This document shows positions 7,604-13,065 of a stretch of 13,065 nt of DNA, in pieces (the first letter of the stretch is position 1; the number at the start of each line of letters is the position of its first letter). The notes under the pieces are model-generated. The model saw only the letters and a program-made list of their open reading frames with translations. It ran no database searches and had not been told where the DNA came from. The translations under genes and the position numbers were made by a program. The DNA lies in the NCBI GenBank assembly GCA_964541215.1, contig CAZIPP010000040.1:1-13065 (forward strand). The letters run 5' to 3'. The stretch is from SIG469 sp964541215. GTDB lineage: Bacteria; Bacillota; Clostridia; Oscillospirales; Oscillospiraceae.

Positions 7604-7655
7604 TTCTAAATCCTCCAATTGAAATTATTTCTTGTACTTTATAATGTCTATTCAA

Positions 7656-7758
7656 GCTGTCATTTCGAAAGGCATTTATGCGAGCTGTCAATGTCTGCAT
7701 TGACAGTGAAATCCCCTCCGGGATCCTTACGCCTGCATAGCAGGCTCAGGATGACAGC
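7656..7758. repeat. palindromic intergenic repeat, copy B
   Basis: The inverted ends GCTGTCAT (7656-7663) and ATGACAGC (7751-7758) enclose two hairpins: CTGTCAATG/CATTGACAG (7685-7693, 7698-7706) and GCCTGC/GCAGGC (7731-7736, 7740-7745). Between them is an AATCCCC core. The left end CTGTCATTTCGAA is identical to one end of copy A. The right end, read on the minus strand, matches copy C for 19 bases. It sits in the 164-bp gap between gcvT and the gcvH start, ten bases past the gcvT stop. Confidence 0.85.
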
Positions 7759-7767
7759 AAATCTGAA

Positions 7768-8856
7768 CTAATTTGCTCTCTTGTAGAAGGGAGTCTTTAT
7801 GACTTCGGCAGCTACACGGCGACCGCGAACGTCGATCTCAACAACAGTGCCGGGTTCCTTATATTCAACGGGAACGTAAGCCATGGCGATGGCGCCGCCT
7901 ATGTAGGGGCAATGGGTACCGGAACTTACAAAACCGACCTTTTCGTCACCAACGTAAACGTCGCAGTGCTCACGGGCGATGCCGCGACCGGTGATCTTCA
8001 GACCGACACGACGCATCTTGAGGTTTGCCTTGGCTTCCACCAGAGCAGCCTTGCCGATGAAGTCTTCCTTATCCAGCTTGCAGAAAATGCCCAGAACAGC
8101 CTGATAGGGGTTGATCTCTTCGGTCAGTTCGTGACCGTAAAGGGGCATTGCAGCTTCCAGACGGAGGGTGTCTCTTGCGCCCAGACCGCAGGGGATAAGA
8201 CCATCAGCTTCGCCTTCCTTCAGCAGCAGCTTCCACAGAGCAACAACATCGGAAGCGGCGCAGTACAGCTCGAAGCCGTCTTCGCCGGTGTAGCCGGTGC
8301 GGGAAACGATGCAGGAGATATCGCCTACCTTGCCTTCAGCCACGAAAGAATAGTTCTTTTCGGGGATCTGCTCTGCGGGAGTCAGACGGCGAAGGATCTC
8401 TTCTGCCTTGGGACCCTGAAGGGCGACCTGCCCCCATGCTTCGGAAACGTTTTCGGCAGCGCAGTCGCCGAAGACATGCTCAGCGATCCACTTGAAGTCC
8501 TTTTCGGTGTTGGATGCGTTGACGACCAGCAGATACTCTTCGTCACTCATTTTGTACACGATAAGGTCATCAATGATGCCGCCGTTTTCAAGGCACATCA
8601 TGCCATAACGAGCCTGACCATCGTACATACCGTTGAAATCGTTGGTAAGAAGATTGTTGACGTTTTTCAGAGCGTCGGCACCCTTGAGGGTAATTTCGCC
8701 CATGTGGGAAACGTCGAAAAGACCGCAGGCTGTACGAACAGCCATGTGTTCAGCGATGACACCGGAATACTGGACGGGCATAAGGAAGCCGCCAAAGGGA
8801 ACGATCTTTGCTCCCATTTCCACATGGGTATCATACAGTGGGGTTTTGAGTTCCAT
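7768..8856 (-). CDS. gcvT: glycine cleavage system aminomethyltransferase (T protein)
   Basis: Releases ammonia from the aminomethyl-lipoyl arm of GcvH and passes the one-carbon unit to tetrahydrofolate, forming 5,10-methylene-THF. It has 362 residues, the usual length. It begins MELKTPLYDTHVEMGAKIVPFGG, followed by GLFDVSHMGEI. GGIIDDLIVYK (92-102) carries the Asp region needed for folate chemistry, and RTGYTGEDGFELY is characteristic. AAAGGAAA at 8865-8872 gives a ribosome binding site for the ATG at 8854-8856. It is the first gene of the glycine-cleavage block, with a strong promoter about 45 bases upstream. Confidence 0.96.
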   Translation of the reverse strand: MELKTPLYDTHVEMGAKIVPFGGFLMPVQYSGVIAEHMAVRTACGLFDVSHMGEITLKGADALKNVNNLLTNDFNGMYDGQARYGMMCLENGGIIDDLIVYKMSDEEYLLVVNASNTEKDFKWIAEHVFGDCAAENVSEAWGQVALQGPKAEEILRRLTPAEQIPEKNYSFVAEGKVGDISCIVSRTGYTGEDGFELYCAASDVVALWKLLLKEGEADGLIPCGLGARDTLRLEAAMPLYGHELTEEINPYQAVLGIFCKLDKEDFIGKAALVEAKANLKMRRVGLKITGRGIAREHCDVYVGDEKVGFVSSGTHCPYIGGAIAMAYVPVEYKEPGTVVEIDVRGRRVAAEVIKTPFYKRAN

Positions 8857-8901
8857 ATGAATTATTTCCTTTCAACTAAGGTGATTTGATTTTCCGATTT
8901 G

Positions 8902-8930
8902 AGTATATGTTTCCTATCAACTTTCGTCAA
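8902..8930 (-). promoter_or_regulatory. promoter of the gcvT-gcvH-gcvPA-gcvPB(-lpdA) block
   Basis: On the minus strand TTGACG (8925-8930), 17 bases, then TATACT (8902-8907): five of six matches in each element with ideal spacing. AT-rich sequence with A/T runs lies upstream (8936-8960) and may act as an UP element. The predicted start near 8895 gives a leader of only about 38 bases, too short for a glycine aptamer. Confidence 0.8.
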
Positions 8931-8997
8931 TAGTCTTTTTTAATAATAAAGTTAATTTTTCGTTAGACTTATTTGCCGGATATATAAATCTTCGGCA

Positions 8998-10203
8998 TTA
9001 ATACCTTCTTACCTGGGGGATAGCTTCCGCCTGATAGTCTATAAGCTCACCGATAAGGCGGTTGGAGATAAGCATTCCCTGAGGTGTAAGTCTCCATCGA
9101 CCGTCATTTTTCTCTGCCCAGCCCTGGGTCTGATACTGGGTCATCAGCTCCTCGATGCGGTCGAAGGGCATCAGGAACGTTTTTCTGTATTCCTCTTCCT
9201 CAATGCCTTCGGCAAGACGCAGCCGAAGCATAAGGTACTCCCCTGCTCTTTCACGCAGCGGTACATCCTCACATTCGGCAACGATGATCCCCTGCTCCGT
9301 TACACCTTTGATGTATGCGCCAAGGTCGCTGACATAGGTGTATCTTCTGGAACCGAAATCCGACGCCGCGGAAGGACCAAAGCCCATGTATTCACCGTTT
9401 TTCCAGTATTTCAGGTTGTGTCTGGACTCTCGTCCGGGAAGGGAGAAATTGGATATCTCATACTGATTATAGCCGCTGGATTCCAGCATATCCACACAGT
9501 AAAGGTACATATCCGCCTGATCGTCATCATCGGGCAGGATGATGGCGTCCTGATATTCATAAAGAGGAGTTCCCTCCTGAATGGTCAGGGCGTAGGCGGA
9601 AATATGATCCGGCTTCAAGTCCACAGCGTTTTTCAGGCAGGCTGCCCAACCGAACCTTGTCTGGGTCGGAAGCCCAAACATCAGATCGATGCTTACGTTG
9701 TCGAACCCTGCTGATCTGGCGTTTTCCACCGCGTCTTTTGCGTGCTGGAAATTGTGGGGACGGCCAAGGGCACGGAGTATATCGTCGTTATCGCTCTGGA
9801 CACCGATGGATACACGATTGAATCCGCCTTTTTTCAGTCTGTTAAGACCGTTGGCTGTCAGGCTGTCGGGGTTTGCTTCAAGGGTTATCTCCGCATCCTT
9901 GGCGATGTGGAAGCGTTTGCCCAGCTCACCGAGGACTTCGCAAAGCCTGTCGGCGCCAAAAAAGCTGGGTGTGCCGCCGCCGAAGTAAACGGTATCGACA
10001 ACATATCCGGTAGCCCGTTTTCCGGCTTCCTTAAAGTGCTCTGCCAGCGCTTTTTGATACTGGGTAAAAAGCTCCTTGTTCCTTGCTCCGCCCAGTGAGT
10101 AAAAATCGCAGTATTCGCATTTGCTGCGGCAAAACGGAATATGGATGTATATGCCAAGCTCCTTTGTCTCAGTCTGCTGCTGTTGTTTTTTGAATAATTG
10201 CAT
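8998..10203 (-). CDS. hemW: HemW-type radical SAM heme chaperone
   Basis: A 401-residue radical SAM protein related to oxygen-independent coproporphyrinogen oxidase; members of this branch bind heme and act as heme chaperones. The cluster motif is CRSKCEYCDF with Cys25, Cys29 and Cys32. The residue after the next position is Phe34, where true HemN has a fourth Cys, so HemW is favoured over HemN. VDTVYFGGGTPS is the SAM-binding glycine motif, and the C-terminal region carries the HemW-type winged-helix-like tail. The ATG at 10201-10203 is preceded by GAAAGG. Its position downstream of lepA is a common Firmicutes arrangement. Heme use in a fermentative anaerobe may be limited, so the physiological role here is open. 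Confidence 0.92.
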   Translation of the reverse strand: MQLFKKQQQQTETKELGIYIHIPFCRSKCEYCDFYSLGGARNKELFTQYQKALAEHFKEAGKRATGYVVDTVYFGGGTPSFFGADRLCEVLGELGKRFHIAKDAEITLEANPDSLTANGLNRLKKGGFNRVSIGVQSDNDDILRALGRPHNFQHAKDAVENARSAGFDNVSIDLMFGLPTQTRFGWAACLKNAVDLKPDHISAYALTIQEGTPLYEYQDAIILPDDDDQADMYLYCVDMLESSGYNQYEISNFSLPGRESRHNLKYWKNGEYMGFGPSAASDFGSRRYTYVSDLGAYIKGVTEQGIIVAECEDVPLRERAGEYLMLRLRLAEGIEEEEYRKTFLMPFDRIEELMTQYQTQGWAEKNDGRWRLTPQGMLISNRLIGELIDYQAEAIPQVRRY

Positions 10204-10227
10204 TGGTTTGACCTTTCAAAAGTAAAT

Positions 10228-10437
10228 TAATAGTCAATAATGAATAATTAATAATTGAGGTTTGTTCAAATCAATGATTTGAACATCAAAACGTTTTCCC
10301 TCTTAATTCTGTTTAACAAATGGAGAACGATCTTGACCTTTCCTTTTGCTTTATGTCACGTTGTATGCAGTGTTTCCTGCAACAATACCGCTTACAGTTT
10401 TGGTGTATTAATTATTAATTCTTAATTATTAATTGTT
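10228..10437. repeat. AT-rich island with inverted ends, possible MITE-like remnant
   Basis: The lepA-hemW gap is bounded by AT-rich blocks. The right block holds a 13-base sequence, TTAATTATTAATT, twice with one base between (about 10409-10435). The 11-base core AATTATTAATT occurs there twice and once in inverse orientation in the left block (about 10245-10256). Inside is a perfect hairpin (10263-10272 with 10276-10285). No transposase and no clear target duplication are seen. The low complexity means the inverted match may be fortuitous. Confidence 0.4.
10263..10285. other. perfect 10-bp hairpin upstream of hemW
   Basis: TGTTCAAATC (10263-10272) pairs with GATTTGAACA (10276-10285) around an AAT loop. 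There is no U tract on either side, so it is not a standard terminator. It could be an operator or part of the surrounding AT-rich element. Confidence 0.45.
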
Positions 10438-10438
10438 T

Positions 10439-12250
10439 TTACTCGTCCAGCTTGAGCACCGCCATGAAAGCTTCCTGAGGCACCTGAACAGTGCCGAAGC
10501 TGCGCATACGCTTCTTGCCTTCCTTCTGTTTTTCCAGAAGCTTCTTTTTACGGGTGATGTCGCCGCCGTAGCACTTGGCAAGAACGTCCTTACGGACAGC
10601 CTTTATAGTCTCACGGGCTATTATCTTGCCGCCAATGGCCGCCTGAACGGGTATCTCAAACTGCTGACGGGGAATATGCTCCTTCAGCTTTTCGGTTATC
10701 TTTCTTGCTCTGGGGTAAGCCTTTTCCGCATGAACGATGAAGGACAGTGCATCGATAAGATCGCCGTTCAGCAGGATGTCCAGCTTGACGAGCTTGGACG
10801 GACGGTAGCCGGAAAGCTCATAGTCCAAAGACGCGTAGCCTCTGGTGCGGGATTTCAGGCTGTCGAAGAAATCGTAGATTATCTCGTTCAGCGGCAGATC
10901 ATAATGCAGCTCAACGCGGGTAGTCTCGATATAAGTCATGTTTTTGAACTCGCCACGGCGTTCCTGACACAGCTCCATGATGTTGCCCACATATTCGGTG
11001 GGAGTAAGGATGGAAGCATTGACGAAAGGCTCTTCCGCCAGCTCGATATCCTCAGGCTTGGGGTAGTTCAGAGGGTTGTCGCACATGATGACCTCGCCGC
11101 TGGTCATGGTCAGGCGGTAAACAACACTGGGAGCGGTGGTGATAAGATCCAGATTGTATTCACGTTCAAGGCGCTCCTGAATGATCTCCATATGAAGCAG
11201 ACCCAGAAAGCCGCAGCGGAAGCCAAAGCCGAGAGCCGCGGTCGTCTCGGGTTCGTAGGTAAGGGACGCGTCGTTAAGCTTCAGCTTTTCCAGCGCGTCA
11301 CGCAGGTCGGGATACTTCGCGCCGTCTGCGGGATAAACGCCGGAGAACACCATGGACTGAACTTCGCGGTAGCCGGGCAGGGCATCGGATGCCTTGTTAT
11401 CCGCCCATGTCACAGTGTCACCCACCTTGGTATCCGCAACATTTTTGATGCTGGCAGTAAAGTAACCGACTTCGCCGGCGGCAAGTCCCTCTGCCAGAGG
11501 TTCCATGCCGAAGGGACGCAGACAGCCCACCTGCACCACCTTGTATTCCGCGCCGGAAGCCATCATATGAACGGTGTCGCCCGCTTTCAGGGTACCGTCC
11601 ATAACACGGATGTAGACCACAACGCCAAGATAGCTGTCGTACTGGCTGTCGAATATCAAAGCTCGCAGAGGCGCGTTTTCATCGCCTCCGGGAGCGGGGA
11701 CCTTTTCCACTATCTCTTCCAGAACGGCGTCTATATTGATATCCATTTTTGCGGATATCTCGGGGCTGTCCATGGCGTCAAGACCAATAACATCCTCTAT
11801 CTCCTGCTTGGCGTGCTGAGGATCGGCGCCGGGCAGGTCAATCTTGTTGATAACGGGCAGCACTTCCAGACCGGCATCTATGGCAAGGTAGGTGTTTGCC
11901 AGAGTCTGAGCCTCGATGCCCTGAGACGCGTCCACAACCAGTACCGCGCCCTCGCAGGCAGCAAGACTGCGGGAGACCTCATAGTTGAAGTCCACGTGTC
12001 CCGGAGTGTCGATAAGGTTCAGCTGATAGGTCTCGCCGTCAGCCGCGTTGTATTCCAGTTTGACGGCACGGGCCTTGATGGTTATGCCGCGCTCTTTTTC
12101 CAGATCCATGCTGTCGAGGATCTGTCCTTCTGTCATTTCTCTTTTTTCAACAGTGCCGCAATGCTCCAGCAGACGGTCTGCCAGAGTCGATTTGCCATGG
12201 TCGATATGGGCAACGATGGAAAAGTTTCTTATCTTGCTCTTGTCGCTCAA
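10439..12250 (-). CDS. lepA: elongation factor 4, ribosomal back-translocation GTPase
   Basis: Translational GTPase that acts on stalled or mistranslocated ribosomes. It has 603 residues from the chosen start, normal for the family. GTPase motifs are G1 AHIDHGKST (14-22), G2 in ERGITIKA, G3 DTPGHVDF and G4 NKIDLPGADP. The C-terminal region ends with KEHIPRQQFEIPVQAAIGGKIIARETIKA and the basic DITRKKKLLEKQKEGKKRM, as expected for LepA. A GTG at 12257-12259 is in frame. However, GAGGTG (12257-12262) overlaps it and lies six bases before a TTG at 12248-12250, and starting there gives MSDKSKIRNF, like LepA relatives. The gene lies 18 bases after the upstream regulator and is probably co-transcribed with it. 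Confidence 0.96.
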   Translation of the reverse strand: MSDKSKIRNFSIVAHIDHGKSTLADRLLEHCGTVEKREMTEGQILDSMDLEKERGITIKARAVKLEYNAADGETYQLNLIDTPGHVDFNYEVSRSLAACEGAVLVVDASQGIEAQTLANTYLAIDAGLEVLPVINKIDLPGADPQHAKQEIEDVIGLDAMDSPEISAKMDINIDAVLEEIVEKVPAPGGDENAPLRALIFDSQYDSYLGVVVYIRVMDGTLKAGDTVHMMASGAEYKVVQVGCLRPFGMEPLAEGLAAGEVGYFTASIKNVADTKVGDTVTWADNKASDALPGYREVQSMVFSGVYPADGAKYPDLRDALEKLKLNDASLTYEPETTAALGFGFRCGFLGLLHMEIIQERLEREYNLDLITTAPSVVYRLTMTSGEVIMCDNPLNYPKPEDIELAEEPFVNASILTPTEYVGNIMELCQERRGEFKNMTYIETTRVELHYDLPLNEIIYDFFDSLKSRTRGYASLDYELSGYRPSKLVKLDILLNGDLIDALSFIVHAEKAYPRARKITEKLKEHIPRQQFEIPVQAAIGGKIIARETIKAVRKDVLAKCYGGDITRKKKLLEKQKEGKKRMRSFGTVQVPQEAFMAVLKLDE

Positions 12251-12256
12251 ATGAGT

Positions 12257-12262
12257 CACCTC
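12257..12262 (-). promoter_or_regulatory. ribosome binding site that fixes the lepA start at TTG
   Basis: GAGGTG on the minus strand is six bases upstream of TTG 12250-12248. The alternative GTG start would use bases of this same site and has no other Shine-Dalgarno before it. Confidence 0.65.
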
Positions 12263-12268
12263 ATATAT

Positions 12269-12898
12269 CTAAAGTTTCTTTATCCTCATGCCGGCGTTGT
12301 AAAGCACCTGCATAAGGGATTGGTAAAGCTCAGGGTATTTTTCGTCCAGATCGCTGACAGTGGGATACCCGTCGGCTGCCAGCTGACGCACGATACCAAG
12401 CTCGGCACGTTTCATGGCAGTATCTGCCGCCAGATCGATATTGGTATCGCTGATGTCTGCCAGTCTGTCTGCCTCCTGAGGCGCCAGATCTCTGATGATC
12501 CTGTACACCGCCACGGCGAAGCAGGCAAACGCGTCGTTTACCAGCTGCCTGTCTCCGATACCGCTGAGTATCTGACCGATAACTGCTATGCTGTCCGACA
12601 GCAGACGGCGGTCTATTTCCGTCAGCTCGTCCAGCTCGAACTCCGTGGAGTTGGCTTCTGTCCGCATGGGTATACCTGACTGGTCGGACTTCTGGCTGCT
12701 TCTTCCAAGCATATAGTCTGATGACACCTGGTAATAGTCGCACGCACGGCACAGGAAATCCAGTCCGGGTTCCCGAATACCGTTTTCATAGTGGGACAAC
12801 AGAGCCTGAGATACTCCCAGATCACCGGCTGCTTTGCGCTGGCTGACGCCCTTTACCTGACGCAGCTTCGCCAGCGTTGACGAAAACGCGGTAGCCAT
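12269..12898 (-). CDS. XRE-family HTH transcriptional regulator
   Basis: A 209-residue protein with an N-terminal XRE/Cro-type helix-turn-helix domain (about 6-64: LAKLRQVKGVSQRKAAGDLGVSQALLSHYENGIREPGLDFLCR, continuing to DYMLG). The remaining 140 residues are mostly helical in character with no domain I recognise; they could be an effector or oligomerisation region. The ATG at 12896-12898 is preferred, with AAAGGGG at 12910-12916 upstream; a GTG at 12908-12910 is in frame but overlaps that site. The gene sits directly before lepA with an 18-base gap. An inverted repeat over its promoter -10 suggests autoregulation and, through co-transcription, an effect on lepA. Target genes are unknown. 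Confidence 0.88.
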   Translation of the reverse strand: MATAFSSTLAKLRQVKGVSQRKAAGDLGVSQALLSHYENGIREPGLDFLCRACDYYQVSSDYMLGRSSQKSDQSGIPMRTEANSTEFELDELTEIDRRLLSDSIAVIGQILSGIGDRQLVNDAFACFAVAVYRIIRDLAPQEADRLADISDTNIDLAADTAMKRAELGIVRQLAADGYPTVSDLDEKYPELYQSLMQVLYNAGMRIKKL

Positions 12899-12939
12899 GT
12901 CTATGCCCACCCCTTTCTTACATCTTTATCTTATAGACA

Positions 12940-12977
12940 ATATACAGATAGTATATCATACCATGTCGGCTTGTAAA
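12940..12977 (-). promoter_or_regulatory. promoter of the regulator-lepA unit with overlapping candidate operator
   Basis: On the minus strand TTTACA (12972-12977) is followed after 16 bases by TATACT (12950-12955). A 17-base inverted repeat, ATATAC-AGATA-GTATAT (12940-12956), covers the -10. That is the position expected for an autorepressor site of an XRE protein. The AT-rich stretch 12981-13005 lies just upstream. Confidence 0.6.
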
Positions 12978-13022
12978 GTGAAAAATTACTATAATTTAAT
13001 TAAACAGGTGTCAGAGGTGAAC

Positions 13023-13065
13023 GCTGTCATCCTGAGCCTGCGATAGCAGGCGTGAGGATCCCCAT
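13023..13065. repeat. palindromic intergenic repeat, copy C, truncated by window end
   Basis: It begins GCTGTCATCCTGAGCCTGC, identical over 19 bases to copy B read on the minus strand (7758-7740). A short GCCTGC/GCAGGC hairpin (13036-13041, 13046-13051) follows, then GTGAGGATCCCC, close to the B sequence. The other half of the element lies outside the window. Confidence 0.8.

Noticed and set aside
8857..8997. Glycine riboswitch upstream of gcvT
   Set aside because: The leader after the promoter is about 38 bases and lacks the conserved aptamer segments and an expression-platform hairpin.
8974..8997. Terminator after hemW
   Set aside because: Only a five-bp stem (TGCCG/CGGCA) with a long AT loop and no U tract follows the stop; too weak to list.
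10433..12679. A 748-codon open frame on the plus strand opposite lepA and the regulator, and similar long ones opposite gapA, lpdA, gcvPB, gcvPA and gcvT
   Set aside because: Each is in codon-to-codon register with the real gene on the other strand. In that register it stays open whenever the real gene avoids TTA, CTA and TCA codons, so it reflects codon bias. The products resemble no protein and the real genes have clear family motifs.
12972..12995. Plus-strand promoter reading toward copy C
   Set aside because: TATAAT at 12990-12995 is good, but the nearest TTGTAA leaves only 13 bases of spacer and no better -35 is present.

Overview
The window reads as ordinary core chromosome of a Gram-positive anaerobe, most likely class Clostridia (Ruminococcus/Oscillospiraceae-like, inferred from gene content only). 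The pointers are glycine decarboxylase split into two subunits (GcvPA and GcvPB), strong AGGAGG-type ribosome binding sites, sigma-A-like promoters, and the order HTH regulator - lepA - hemW. Genus cannot be fixed from the sequence.

Layout, left to right. Positions 1-95 hold a possible divergent gene fragment and a promoter for a plus-strand gene (96-1433) encoding a double hot-dog, MaoC-like protein of unknown substrate. That gene converges on gapA (minus, 1532-2539), and one bidirectional terminator (1501-1526) serves both. All further supported genes are on the minus strand. In transcription order they are: an XRE-family regulator (12898-12269), lepA (12250-10439), hemW (10203-8998), then gcvT (8856-7768), gcvH (7603-7220), gcvPA (7005-5686), gcvPB (5686-4274) and lpdA (4088-2706), then gapA from its own promoter.

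The gcvT-H-PA-PB-lpdA block encodes the complete glycine cleavage system: P protein in two subunits, lipoyl carrier H, aminomethyltransferase T and the L protein (dihydrolipoyl dehydrogenase). Together they convert glycine, tetrahydrofolate and NAD+ to methylene-tetrahydrofolate, CO2, ammonia and NADH. A near-consensus promoter lies just upstream of gcvT. No glycine riboswitch is visible there.

The main structure not explained by genes is a family of intergenic palindromic repeats with CTGTCAT/ATGACAG ends and variable hairpin arms. Copies lie at 4127-4260, 7656-7758, about 7055-7202 (degenerate) and 13023-13065 (cut by the window end). Inside the glycine-cleavage block they occupy all three spaced gene junctions. 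The two halves of the two best copies share end and core sequence but carry different hairpin arms, so structure is kept while sequence changes. A separate AT-rich island with inverted ends lies between lepA and hemW.

Other points of interest: GAPDH carries substitutions at the two classic NAD/NADP specificity positions, the regulator promoter has a candidate operator over its -10, and lepA appears to start at TTG. I found no mobile element with a transposase, no CRISPR array, no tRNA or rRNA, and no convincing new multi-gene system.
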